From Pseudodesulfovibrio tunisiensis (GTDB taxonomy: Bacteria > Desulfobacterota > Desulfovibrionia > Desulfovibrionales > Desulfovibrionaceae), in assembly GCF_022809775.1 (NCBI RefSeq), contig NZ_CP094380.1:2579501-2643500 (forward strand): a stretch of DNA of 64,000 bases, read 5' to 3'. The stretch's first letter is position 1. The number at the start of each line of letters is the position of its first letter. The notes under the pieces were generated by a model. The model worked only from the letters and a program-made list of their open reading frames with translations, had not been told where the DNA came from and made no database searches. Of the stretch, positions 43,968-53,259 are shown piece after piece. Made by a program: the position numbers and the translations under genes.

Positions 43968-46218
43968 ATGTCGGAAATAAAGATGCCCGCCAAGTTGCCC
44001 GCCCCAATCATCAACGAAAACGCCAAGATAGTTCTGTCTCGTCGCTACTTTCGAAAGGACGCCCAGGGGCTGCCTTTCGAAACCGCGCAGGAGATGTTCT
44101 GGCGGGTTGGCGCGGCCATTGCCGCGGAAGAGGCCAAGTACGAAAAATCTCCGTACACGCCTGCAAAACTGGCCCGGGAATTCTATGATCTGATGACCTC
44201 CTACCGCTTTCTGCCCAATTCCCCGACCCTGATGAATGCGGGGACCGATCTGGGCCAGCTTGCGGCCTGTTTCGTGCTGCCGGTGGAGGATTCCATCGAG
44301 GGCATTTTCGACGCGGTCAAGCACGCGGCCATCATCCACAAATCCGGTGGCGGAACCGGGTTTTTCCTTTTCCCGGCTGCGGCCCAGGGATTCCCGGGTC
44401 GGGTCCACGGGCGGCGTGGCGTCCGGCCCGCTGTCCTTTCTGCGCATCTTCAACTGTGCCACCGAGCAGATCAAGCAGGGCGGCACCCGGCGCGGAGCCA
44501 ACATGGGCATTCTGCGCATCGACCATCCCGACATCATGGAATTCATCAAGGCCAAGGAACGGGATGGCGAGCTGAACAATTTCAATCTGTCCGTGGCTCT
44601 GACCGAGCGCTTCATGCAAGCCGTGGAAAAGGGCGAGGACTACGACCTGATCGCGCCCCATACGGGCAAGGTCAAGGATACGCTCAATGCACGCGAGGTG
44701 TTCAACATCCTCGTGAACAAGGCATGGGAGTCCGGAGACCCGGGCATCGTGTTTCTCGACCGCATCAATCGCGACAATCCCACGCCGGAACAGGGGGATA
44801 TCGAATCCACCAACCCGTGCGGGGAGCAGCCGCTTCTGCCCTATGAGGCCTGCAATCTCGGCTCCATCAATCTCGGCCTGTTCCATGCCAGAGGCAAAAA
44901 CGGCCGGGATGGCGAAGTGGACTGGGACGGCCTGAAGCAGACCATTCATCTGTCCGTGCGCTTTCTGGACAACGTGATCGACGCGTCCCGCTATCCTCTG
45001 GATCAGATCACCGAGACCGTGGGCCGCAACCGCAAGATCGGACTGGGCGTGATGGGCTGGGCCGACCTGCTCTATCAGCTCCGCATTCCCTACAACTCCC
45101 AGAAGGCCGTGGACCTTGGCGAACGCGTCATGAAGTTCATGCACGACGAGGCCCGATCCGCGTCCAAGACACTGGCCGCAGAGCGCGGTCCTTTCCCGGC
45201 CTATGCGGATTCCGTGTTCGGCAAGGCCAATCTCGGCCCCTACCGCAACGCCACCACGACCACCATCGCGCCTACGGGCACGCTCTCCATCATCGCGGGC
45301 TGCTCCTCGGGCGTGGAACCCCTGTTCGCGCTCAGCTTCGTGCGCAATGTCATGGACAACGACAAGCTCGTGGAGACCAACCCCCACTTCGAGGCCGCGC
45401 TCAAGGAGGCGGACGCCTACAGCTCCAAGCTCATGGAGGAAGTGGCCCGGGTCGGGTCCATCCGCCGGATCGAGCACCTGCCCGAGGACATTCGCGAAGT
45501 GTTCGTCACGTCCATGGACATCGAACCGCTCTGGCATCTCAGGATGCAGGCCGCATTCCAGAAATACACGGACAACGCGGTTTCCAAGACCGTGAACCTG
45601 CCCAACGCGGCCACGCGCGAGGAAATCTGGGACATCTACTGGAAGGCCTACGAATACGGCTGCAAGGGCGTGACCGTGTATCGCGACGGGTCCAAGACCT
45701 CGCAGGTGCTCTGTACCGGCGACGGAGACAAGGAAAAGGACGCCAAGGCGGAAAAGGCCAAGTCGCAGGTCCAGACCCGGCCGGACGTGATCTACGGGTT
45801 CACCCAGAAGGTCGAGACTGGACTCGGTGCGCTGTATCTCACGATCAACGAGATGAATGGCAAGCCCTTCGAGGTGTTCGCCACCATCGGCAAGTCCGGC
45901 GGGTCCATCACGGCCAAGGCCGAGGCCATCGGCAGGCTCGTGTCCCTTGCCCTGCGATCCGGCGTGACCGTGCGAGATATCGTGGAACAGCTCAAGGGCA
46001 TTGGCGGCGAAAATCCCAAGTTCATGAAAAAGCATCTGGTCAAGTCCATCCCGGATGCCATCGCCCTCGTGTTCGAAACCCGCTACCTGCGCGGCGAAAA
46101 CGTGCCCATCCACGGCAATTCCCTGACGCATGAAGTCTGCCCCGACTGCGGCGAACCCCTGGTCTTCGAGGAAGGCTGCAACATCTGCAAGGCCTGCGGC
46201 TATACCAAATGCGGCTAG
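43968..46218 (+). CDS. nrdJ: B12-dependent class II ribonucleotide reductase (frameshifted)
   Basis: Would encode about 749 aa, full family length. Two frames join at the T5 run 44361-44365: reading GGGTTTTTCC as GGGTTTTCC restores GGGTGFSFSRLRP, the conserved NrdJ loop, whereas the sequence as given shifts and stops at 44846. The second part carries RIFNCATEQIKQGGTRRGANM, STNPCGEQPLLPYEACNLGSINL, APTGTLSIIAGCSSG and the C-terminal redox/zinc cysteines CPDCG...CKACGYTKCG. The enzyme makes deoxyribonucleotides with adenosylcobalamin. Start ATG at 43968 follows AGGAG. Because everything else is conserved, sequencing error or very recent mutation is likely. Confidence 0.9.
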
Positions 46219-46227
46219 GACGAAGAA

Positions 46228-46594
46228 GAATGCCTTCGGCGACCAGAGAACCCTTTGAAAAGGGTTCTCTGGACTCTCCTAAACTTTCTGGTTCTACGCC
46301 GCCTGTGGGGGATGAGGGAACTTGTCCGGCTCGTCTGGCGGCGTAGGGAGCTGCGGAAAAGCAGGAGCTTCCGCTATCGAGAAATCAGAACTCAGGGGAA
46401 ACAGGCAAAGGGAAAAGCAGTTTTTTTGAAGCCAGTCACCCCGTCTTGAGAATTGGAAGAGGCCGGATGCATGACCCGACAGGGCATGCATCCGGCCTCT
46501 TCCAATTCTCAAGACAGAATGGGGATCCAAGGGGCCTTGCTCCTTGGCGGGTCCGGGCAGAGCCCGGCCCCCCGGAAGGGTTGCCGAAGGCCTC
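46228..46594. repeat. Family 1 hairpin repeat, nearly complete copy
   Basis: Starts GAATGCCTTCGGCGACC, ends GGTTGCCGAAGGCC, 367 bp, filling most of the 477-bp gap between nrdJ and rocD. It contains, in order, a 10-bp stem (AGAGAACCCT/AGGGTTCTCT), CTACGCCGCC/GGCGGCGTAG, GCGGAA/TTCCGC, a perfect 29-bp stem at 46445-46513, CCAAGG/CCTTGG and CCGGGC/GCCCGG. The rest of the gap (46595-46695) is the rocD leader. Confidence 0.9.
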
Positions 46595-46695
46595 TTCCTC
46601 CGCATTGACAACAGGGGCGGGCAATGGGAGTGTACTGAGTGAATTCCCATGTCCGGACAGTGTGTTTTGTCAATCGAACAGAGGGGAGGCAGGCC

Positions 46696-47895
46696 ATGAG
46701 GGCTGACGAGTACATCCAGCTTGAGGACCAGTACGGGGCGCACAACTACAAGCCTTTGGACGTGGTGCTTTCGCGCGGCAGTGGCGTATGGGTGTGGGAC
46801 GTGGATGGCAACCAGTACATGGACTGCCTTTCCGCGTATTCGGCCGTGAATCAGGGGCATTGTCATCCGCGCATACTGTCGGCCATGCAGACGCAGGCCG
46901 AGCGGCTGACCTTGACCTCGCGCGCGTTCCGCAACGATCAGCTCGGGCTGTTGTATCGGGAGCTGTGCGACCTGACCCGTTCGCACAAGGTGCTGCCCAT
47001 GAATTCCGGGGCCGAGGCCGTGGAGACCGCGATCAAGGCCGTGCGCAAATGGGGGTATCTGGTCCGGGGCGTCCCCGAGAACAAGGCCGAAATCATCGTG
47101 TGCGCGGACAATTTTCATGGCCGCACCATCACCATCATCAGCTTTTCCACGGACCCCACGTCCACCACGGACTTCGGGCCGTTCACGCCCGGATTCAGGG
47201 TGATTCCGTATGGCGATGCACAGGCGCTGGCCGACGCGATCACGGACAATACGGTCGCGTTTCTGGTGGAGCCGATCCAGGGCGAAGCCGGGGTGATCAT
47301 TCCGCCGGACGGATACCTGCGCAAGGTGCGGCGCATCTGCGACGATGCGGGAATAGCCCTGATACTGGACGAAATCCAGACAGGGCTGGGCCGCACCGGC
47401 AAACTGCTGGCCGAGGAGCACGAGGGCATCGAAGCCGACCTGACGTTGATTGGAAAGGCGCTGTCCGGCGGGTTTTATCCGGTGTCGGCCGTGCTTTCCA
47501 ATACCGAGATACTGGGCGTGCTCAAGCCCGGGGAACACGGGTCCACGTTCGGGGGCAATCCGCTGGCCTGCGCCGTGGCCCGGGCCGCATTGCGCGTGCT
47601 GGTCGACGAGGGCCTGATCGGCAATGCTGCGCGCATGGGCGACCATTTTCTGTCCCGGCTGCGGGAGATCGAAAATCCCGATATCCGGGAGGTGCGCGGC
47701 AAAGGGCTGCTGCTGGCCGTGGAATTCCATCCCGAGGCCGGGGGAGCGCGCCAGTACTGCGAACGCCTCAGGCAGGCCGGGCTGCTCTGCAAGGAGACGC
47801 ATCACGACATCATCCGTTTTGCCCCGCCTCTGGTCATTACCCGGGATCAGGTGGATTGGGCGGTGGACCGGGCCGCGCCCATCCTGTCCGCATAG
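46696..47895 (+). CDS. rocD: Ornithine--oxo-acid aminotransferase
   Basis: 399 aa, class III PLP aminotransferase. [29 protein letters not shown] and [17 protein letters not shown] at the N-terminus, [25 protein letters not shown], and the PLP lysine in [18 protein letters not shown] match ornithine delta-aminotransferase, which converts ornithine and 2-oxoglutarate to glutamate semialdehyde and glutamate. GGGGAGG precedes the ATG at 46696. It is followed 51 bp later by the COG2403 gene on the same strand, a possible two-gene unit. Confidence 0.92.
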   Translation: MRADEYIQLEDQYGAHNYKPLDVVLSRGSGVWVWDVDGNQYMDCLSAYSAVNQGHCHPRILSAMQTQAERLTLTSRAFRNDQLGLLYRELCDLTRSHKVLPMNSGAEAVETAIKAVRKWGYLVRGVPENKAEIIVCADNFHGRTITIISFSTDPTSTTDFGPFTPGFRVIPYGDAQALADAITDNTVAFLVEPIQGEAGVIIPPDGYLRKVRRICDDAGIALILDEIQTGLGRTGKLLAEEHEGIEADLTLIGKALSGGFYPVSAVLSNTEILGVLKPGEHGSTFGGNPLACAVARAALRVLVDEGLIGNAARMGDHFLSRLREIENPDIREVRGKGLLLAVEFHPEAGGARQYCERLRQAGLLCKETHHDIIRFAPPLVITRDQVDWAVDRAAPILSA

Positions 47896-47946
47896 CCGGA
47901 CAGCGCATTCCCCGTTGCATTGCTTGCGAAATTCAGGAGTCGGAAC

Positions 47947-49275
47947 ATGGTCGAGAACGTCATCATCATGGGAGCGGCAGGCAGGGATTTCCACAACTTC
48001 AACGTCTATTTCCGGGGCAACCCGCGTTACAACGTGGTCTGTTTCACGGCCACGCAGATTCCGGACATCGACGGTCGCCGATATCCGTCTGAGCTGGCCG
48101 GGGACGCGTATCCCGAGGGCATTCCCATTGTGCCGGACGCGGATATTGCCGGGCTGATCCGGGAAAATCGCGTTGATCTGGTCATGTTCGCGTATTCCGA
48201 CATTTCCCATGCCGAGGTCATGCGCAAGGCGTCCGTGGTCACGGCCTCGGGCGCGGATTTCATGATCGCGGGCGTGCCCTATACCATGATCAAGGCCAAC
48301 AGACCCGTGATCTCGGTCTGCGCGGTACGCACGGGCTGCGGCAAGTCGCAGACCAGCCGCGAGGTCTGGCGCATCCTGCGGGACATGGGCCGCCGTGCCG
48401 TGGTCATCCGCCATCCCATGCCCTATGGCGATCTGACACGACAGGCGGTGCAGCGGTTCGAGAAATACGAGGACTTCGAGGCGCATCACTGCACCATCGA
48501 GGAGCGCGAGGAATACGAGCCCGTGGTGCGCATGGGCGGGATCATCTATGCAGGCGTGGATTATGCCCGGATTCTGGAGCGGGCCGAGCAGGAGGCGGAC
48601 GTGATCATCTGGGACGGGGGCAACAACGACACCCCGTTCTACCGGCCGGACCTGCACATCGTGGTGCTGGACCCGCACCGGGCCGGGCACGAGCTGCGCT
48701 ATCATCCCGGGGAAACCAATCTGCGCATGGCGGACGTGGCCGTGATCAACAAGGTGGACTCCGCGAATCCCGAGGACGTGGAGACCGTGCGCCGCAACAT
48801 CCGGGCGTGCAATGCCCACGCCGTGATCATTCGGGCGGATTCGGCAATCACGACCGACGATCCGGACATGATCCGGGGCAAACGCGTGCTTGTGGTGGAG
48901 GACGGCCCGACCCTGACGCACGGGGAAATGACCTTTGGCGCGGGCTCCATTGCCGCCGAGCGCATGGGGGCGCGGGAAATGGTGGACCCGAGGCCGTTTC
49001 TGCAGGGTTCCCTGCGCGGGGTGTTCGAACGCTATCCGCACATCGGCACCGTGCTTCCGGCCATGGGGTACGGCGCGGCGCAGATGCGCGATCTGGAAAA
49101 CACCATCAATGCGGCGGATTGCGACCTTGTGATCTCGGGCACGCCCATCGACCTGACCGGGCTGCTGAATATCAGCAGGCCCGTGGCGCATGTGCGCTAT
49201 GAATACCGGGACAATTCCACGCCCACGCTTGCGGACGCGATTCGGGAATGGGCCGGGAAAACCATGGAAAAATGA
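47947..49275 (+). CDS. COG2403 GTPase, cyclic 2,3-diphosphoglycerate synthetase-like
   Basis: 442 aa. N-terminal Rossmann segment NVIIMGAAGRDFHNFNVYF, then a P-loop CAVRTGCGKSQTSR at about residue 130, DVIIWDGGNNDTPFY, and NKVDSANPED, a G4-like NKxD. In methanogens a related protein makes cyclic 2,3-diphosphoglycerate; bacterial COG2403 members have no established reaction and often lie beside amino-acid catabolism genes, as here beside rocD. GGAG is nine bases before the ATG at 47947. Function therefore unknown but probably linked to ornithine metabolism. Confidence 0.82.
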   Translation: MVENVIIMGAAGRDFHNFNVYFRGNPRYNVVCFTATQIPDIDGRRYPSELAGDAYPEGIPIVPDADIAGLIRENRVDLVMFAYSDISHAEVMRKASVVTASGADFMIAGVPYTMIKANRPVISVCAVRTGCGKSQTSREVWRILRDMGRRAVVIRHPMPYGDLTRQAVQRFEKYEDFEAHHCTIEEREEYEPVVRMGGIIYAGVDYARILERAEQEADVIIWDGGNNDTPFYRPDLHIVVLDPHRAGHELRYHPGETNLRMADVAVINKVDSANPEDVETVRRNIRACNAHAVIIRADSAITTDDPDMIRGKRVLVVEDGPTLTHGEMTFGAGSIAAERMGAREMVDPRPFLQGSLRGVFERYPHIGTVLPAMGYGAAQMRDLENTINAADCDLVISGTPIDLTGLLNISRPVAHVRYEYRDNSTPTLADAIREWAGKTMEK

Positions 49276-49290
49276 AGGGGAACGGCCGGA

Positions 49291-50007
49291 TCAGCCCATT
49301 TCCGGTTCGGAACGCCATGCCGGCAGCGGGGTCAGGGGACGTACCCCCTTGAAGTCCACGCGCATGGCCACGAATGCCCCGACCCATGGCGGATAGATGT
49401 GTCGGTTTGCGGCATTGGCCACGCCTGTTGTCTTCCAGCTCTGTTGCGGGCCGGGCAGTACCGAACGGGCGACCGTGGGGCGATATCCGGTAACACGGAA
49501 GACCATGTCGCGCATTTCCGGCCAGGAGAGCCATGAGGCCTTGCTCATGGGGCCGTCATCGGACTTGACGTTCAGGTGGTAGTACAGGGAGCAGCGGTTC
49601 AGAAATCCGACGAGAATGCCCTTTTCCGCAACCCGCGCCGCTTCCGCAAGCATCTCTTCCTGCTCGTCCGCGAATTCCAGCACGGACCACAGGAACACGT
49701 AGTCGTACTGGTTGTCGTCAAAGGCCAGATGCTCGCCGTTGCCCATCTGAAGGTCGGCCCGGTGGCCGAGCCGGGCGCGCGCGGTCCGCAGCATTTCCAG
49801 ATCCCTGTCCACGCCGGACACGTCAAAGCCCATTTCCCAGAGCGCCTCCAGAAACAGGCCGGTTCCGCAGCCCACTTCCAGAAGCTTGCGGCAACGCCGG
49901 GGCCAGCCTGAAATCACGCTTTCCAGCAGCCGGATTTCGCGGTCCAGAGCGTATTGCCCTTCCGGGGTCTTGAACCAGTCTTCGTAGTGCTCGGGGTTCC
50001 AGGACAT
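49291..50007 (-). CDS. SAM-dependent methyltransferase
   Basis: 238 aa, class I fold. Motif I LLEVGCGTGLFLEAL, acidic residue in VSGVDRDLEML, motif NGEHLAFDDNQYDYVFLWSVLEF identify a type 11-like methyltransferase. Start at 50007 follows AAGGAGCGAGC. The substrate cannot be predicted. Separated from nfo by a short gap on the same strand. Confidence 0.85.
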   Translation of the reverse strand: MSWNPEHYEDWFKTPEGQYALDREIRLLESVISGWPRRCRKLLEVGCGTGLFLEALWEMGFDVSGVDRDLEMLRTARARLGHRADLQMGNGEHLAFDDNQYDYVFLWSVLEFADEQEEMLAEAARVAEKGILVGFLNRCSLYYHLNVKSDDGPMSKASWLSWPEMRDMVFRVTGYRPTVARSVLPGPQQSWKTTGVANAANRHIYPPWVGAFVAMRVDFKGVRPLTPLPAWRSEPEMG

Positions 50008-50092
50008 GCTCGCTCCTTGGGCGGGGGTCAGGCCCACCCGTGAAGGACTGTACCATGTTGGAGAGCTGTGTAAATAGGTCGGGCTCCCGAGG

Positions 50093-50938
50093 CTACGCGG
50101 CAAGTGCGCGCAATACCGAAAGGTTGTGCACGTCCTCGGACAGGTCCTTGCCCTTCGGGGTTTCCAGGGTCCTGGGGACCTCGGAAAAGCCCGGATCGCG
50201 CATGAGGTTGCGAAAGCCGTCCTTGCCGATGTGCCCCTGCCCGATGTGTTCGTGGCGGTCCTTGCGCGAGCCGAGCGGATGTTTCGAGTCGTTCACGTGA
50301 AAGAAGCGCAGCCGGTCCAGACCGATGACGCGGTCGAATTCGTCGAATGTGGCGCGGTATGCCTCGGGGGTGCGGATGTCGTAGCCTGCGGCAAAGGTGT
50401 GGCAGGTGTCATAGCACACGCCCAGACGCGAACCATGGTCCGAGGCCTTGATGATCCGGGCCAGTTCCTCGAAACTGGCACCGAGATTGGTGCCCTGTCC
50501 TGCCGTGGTTTCCAGCAGGATCATGCCCGAGGCCGTGCCTGATTCGGCAATGGCCCGGTCCAGATTGCGCACGTAGCGGTCCAGCCCGATGTCCGGGCCG
50601 TCGCCCAGATGCGAGCCGGGATGCGTCACCAGAAAGGGAATGCCCAGAGTCTCGATGCGGCGCAGCTCCTCGCTGAATGCGTTCATGGACCGCTCGGCCT
50701 GCTCGACTTTGCCCGAGGCGAGATTGATGAGATAGGAGTCGTGGGCGGCAATCGGATAGTCGCCCCACGCCTTCCAGGCCGAGCGGAACAGGTCCGCATC
50801 CCTGTTGGTCAGGGGCGGAATCGTCCACTGGCGCTGGTTGCGCGTGAATATCTGGAGGGCGGTCCCGTCCACCTTGCGGATATGCTCGAAAGCCTTGTGC
50901 AGGCCCCCGGCAATGGACATGTGCGACCCGAGGTACAC
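50093..50938 (-). CDS. nfo: Endonuclease IV (AP endonuclease)
   Basis: 281 aa, GTG start with GGGAGGGG upstream. Cleaves DNA 5' of abasic sites using three zinc ions in a TIM barrel. Signatures GSHMSIAGG, LQIFTRNQRQW, THPGSHLG, LLETTAGQGTNLG, GVCYDTCHTFAAGYD and FHVNDSKHPLGSRKDRHEHIGQG carry the metal ligands. Normal length. Confidence 0.95.
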   Translation of the reverse strand: MYLGSHMSIAGGLHKAFEHIRKVDGTALQIFTRNQRQWTIPPLTNRDADLFRSAWKAWGDYPIAAHDSYLINLASGKVEQAERSMNAFSEELRRIETLGIPFLVTHPGSHLGDGPDIGLDRYVRNLDRAIAESGTASGMILLETTAGQGTNLGASFEELARIIKASDHGSRLGVCYDTCHTFAAGYDIRTPEAYRATFDEFDRVIGLDRLRFFHVNDSKHPLGSRKDRHEHIGQGHIGKDGFRNLMRDPGFSEVPRTLETPKGKDLSEDVHNLSVLRALAA

Positions 50939-50968
50939 GGTAAACCCCCTCCCGTGAAAAACCGCGTT

Positions 50969-51250
50969 CTACTTGATCCAGCCGTTCAGGGCTTCGACGA
51001 TCTTCTCGGCCTGAGCCTTGCTGGAAATGTTGAACTTGGATTTGGGGCGATACGTGCCGTCAACCTTCTGGTAGCGGCGGATGGTGTATTTTTCGGGACC
51101 GAATTCCTGTTTGGCCCGGTTGAAATCCTGATAGCGGAACAGGATGGTGGTCCATGCGCCCTTGGACAGCACGACCTTGTCCAGTTCCTGGACGATAAGC
51201 TGACCGTCCTCGGAATAATTGATGGTGATTTCGTCTACGGTGGAAGCCAC
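50969..51250 (-). CDS. Small protein of unknown function
   Basis: 93 aa from a GTG at 51250 with AGGAG eight bases upstream. Soluble, acidic N-terminal half with alternating beta-strand pattern, basic middle (YTIRRYQKVDGTYRPKSKF) and a C-terminal helix ending in ALNGWIK. No known motif. The codon pattern is typical for the genome, so I take it as real. Lies 30 bp upstream of nfo on the same strand and probably shares its promoter. Confidence 0.72.
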   Translation of the reverse strand: MASTVDEITINYSEDGQLIVQELDKVVLSKGAWTTILFRYQDFNRAKQEFGPEKYTIRRYQKVDGTYRPKSKFNISSKAQAEKIVEALNGWIK

Positions 51251-51440
51251 GTTGCATCTCCTATATTGGTCTTGCCGCCTTTGCGGCAGGGCTTTCCATA
51301 CATAGCCATGGGCCAAAGGGCAAGGGCTAGATTCATGCGGGAACCGTCCGTTCCGGCCATGTTTTCCCGGTTTTTTCCCTTGCCCCAAGGGCCCTTGCCC
51401 GTGACGCGGCTTTGCAGTACATTCCGCATGGAGAAAAGTC

Positions 51441-51989
51441 GTGACGTCCCAGCCCCGCATCAAGCCGTCCAGGCATCCCGCATCCGGAAGAGGTCCGGCC
51501 GCGCCCGCGTACGATCCGTACCGGGCATCGGCGCGTTTTCTCGGCGCCATGGTCTGGGTCGTGGCCGTGGGCCTGCTGTTCTGCGCCGGGCAGGGCGTGC
51601 GCTATCTGGCTCATCATGTTCAGGCGGACGATCTGGACCGGGAGACCCGCCGGCTCTATGTCTCGGTCCTTGGCGAGGATATCGGTCAGAGCCCGTTCGG
51701 TCGGCTCCAGTTCGAGCAGGGCAAGCTCACGGCCCAGCGCCGCATCGGTCTGGACCCCCTGAGCGTGATCGAAGCGCTGGGCGGACCGGCCATGGACTCC
51801 CTGCGTCTGGAATCCCTGACCGTGGACCGGCGGTCCGCCACGGCGACCGGGTTCTTCGGTCCGCACGAGGAGCGGTTCGACGACTATCTTGCGGCTCTGG
51901 ACGAAAATGAGAAATACGAATTCCGGCTGACCCGGCGCGAACAGGCTTTGGGCGGCGTGAGTTTTTCCCTTTCCGTGGAGTTGCGATGA
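51441..51989 (+). CDS. GspL C-terminal-like protein
   Basis: 182 aa, GTG start. A proline-rich cytoplasmic tail, one membrane helix (about 33-55) and a periplasmic ferredoxin-like domain (about 90-182; LDPLSVIEAL, ...LTVDRRSATATGFF) match the C-terminal part of type II secretion protein GspL. The actin-like cytoplasmic domain of GspL is absent and no upstream gene could supply it. Overlaps the next gene by 4 bp. Confidence 0.65.
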   Translation: MTSQPRIKPSRHPASGRGPAAPAYDPYRASARFLGAMVWVVAVGLLFCAGQGVRYLAHHVQADDLDRETRRLYVSVLGEDIGQSPFGRLQFEQGKLTAQRRIGLDPLSVIEALGGPAMDSLRLESLTVDRRSATATGFFGPHEERFDDYLAALDENEKYEFRLTRREQALGGVSFSLSVELR

Positions 51990-52486
51990 GCCGGGACAGG
52001 ACCGACAGATATTTCTGGGAAAAATGGAATCCCCTGAAACAGCAGCGATTCTTTCGACTTTCCCTTGTCGGCATGGCCCTGACCATGCTGGGCCTGTTCA
52101 TTGCCCTGTTTCTGCTTACGGGCAGTCTGGCCGAGAGCATTGAAAAGAAGAAGGAACGATATGGGGCAGTTGCCGTGATCGCCAACGAAGTGAACACGCT
52201 GCGTGCCCGGCAGGGCGATCTGGTGGATCAGCCCGTGGACAAGGCCGTCTGGGTCGTGGTGGATGCCCTTGATCTTGATCCGAATCTCATGTCCCTGCGT
52301 CCCACGACCACCGAGGACGGGCAGAAGGCGTTTCAGGCGGAGTTCGAGGCCCTGCCCCTGACCAGAACCGTGGCCCTGCTCGCCGGGCTTCGGGATCGCG
52401 CCGGATTGCAGTATCCCCGGTGCGAGCTCACGCGCAACCAGAGCGACCCCAGACTGGCCGACCTGCGGCTGGTGCTGGCGCGATAG
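51986..52486 (+). CDS. GspM/PilO-like inner-membrane protein
   Basis: 166 aa: short cytoplasmic N-terminus, one membrane helix (about 25-48), a coiled-coil stretch (ESIEKKKERYGAVAVIANEVNTL) and a small periplasmic domain. This is the layout of GspM, partner of GspL in the type II secretion platform. ATGA overlap with the GspL-like gene and 11 bp to the next suggest a three-gene operon. Confidence 0.65.
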   Translation: MSRDRTDRYFWEKWNPLKQQRFFRLSLVGMALTMLGLFIALFLLTGSLAESIEKKKERYGAVAVIANEVNTLRARQGDLVDQPVDKAVWVVVDALDLDPNLMSLRPTTTEDGQKAFQAEFEALPLTRTVALLAGLRDRAGLQYPRCELTRNQSDPRLADLRLVLAR

Positions 52487-52497
52487 GGACGATCGTC

Positions 52498-53238
52498 ATG
52501 CATTTGCCCACGCCAAGGACCACACCCGCGCGCATTCTGGCGATTCTTGTGCTTGCCCTTGCCGGCTTTGCGTTCGGCATTGCCCTGTTCATGCCGTGGG
52601 ACAAGCTGTGGACATCGGTTCTGGTCCGTTTCGACGAGGAATTGTCCTCGGCCGGATTCAGCTGGGAATCCATGGACCGGGAAGGGCCGTTGAGCTTCCG
52701 GCTCGTGAATCTGGAGGTGGCTGCGGCCGGAATGCCGGGCGTGCTTCGTTTCGAGCATGCCTACGTGCGCATGGGCAATTCGCCTCTGGCCAAGGTCCGG
52801 CTGGATACGGGCGGACCGCAGTGCACGCTCGGGATATACCGCAACGGCCGTTTCGAGTTCGAGGGGGAACTCAATCTGACCTATCTGTTCGGGCACGGCG
52901 ATTATCAGGGACAGCTCCATGCCTCGGGCAGCCTGTTTCTGCCTGCCGGGGCCGTGCTGCCGAAAAAGGGCTGGGTGGATTTGCGTTCGCAGCAGCTCAT
53001 TCTGCCGCGCAACCGGATGTGCCGGGATTTTGCCTTTACCGCGGAAGTCGCGGACGCGGACGTGCGCATTCGCGACTTCTCCATTGCCGCGCCTCTGGCC
53101 GTGCGAGCCGGAGGTTCCATGAAGCTTTCCCCGACCAACCTGTTCGCGTCCACCTATGCGGTGCAGGGCGAACGGGATGTGAACGGGAGCACCATTCCCT
53201 ACGCCTCGTCCGGGATTCTGGCCGACGTGCTCGAATAG
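52498..53238 (+). CDS. GspN-like protein
   Basis: 246 aa with a single N-terminal membrane anchor (about 12-32) and a beta-rich periplasmic region. Size, position after L- and M-like genes, and pattern fit the GspN family of type II secretion, also related to AsmA-like proteins. ATG at 52498 with AGGGA nine bases upstream. No GspC-K or ATPase genes are present in the window. Confidence 0.6.
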   Translation: MHLPTPRTTPARILAILVLALAGFAFGIALFMPWDKLWTSVLVRFDEELSSAGFSWESMDREGPLSFRLVNLEVAAAGMPGVLRFEHAYVRMGNSPLAKVRLDTGGPQCTLGIYRNGRFEFEGELNLTYLFGHGDYQGQLHASGSLFLPAGAVLPKKGWVDLRSQQLILPRNRMCRDFAFTAEVADADVRIRDFSIAAPLAVRAGGSMKLSPTNLFASTYAVQGERDVNGSTIPYASSGILADVLE

Positions 53239-53259
53239 CTGCCCGGACAGCCTGCCACT

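Noticed and set aside
44361..44365. Programmed ribosomal frameshift in nrdJ
   Set aside because: The run is a short T5 without a recognised slippery heptamer, stimulatory structure or precedent in class II reductases; an insertion explains it more simply.
46294..49191. 965-codon open frame on the minus strand across rocD and the COG2403 gene
   Set aside because: Mirror frame of two clear plus-strand genes in GC-rich DNA; it also runs through the repeat at 46228 and has no ribosome site or family resemblance.
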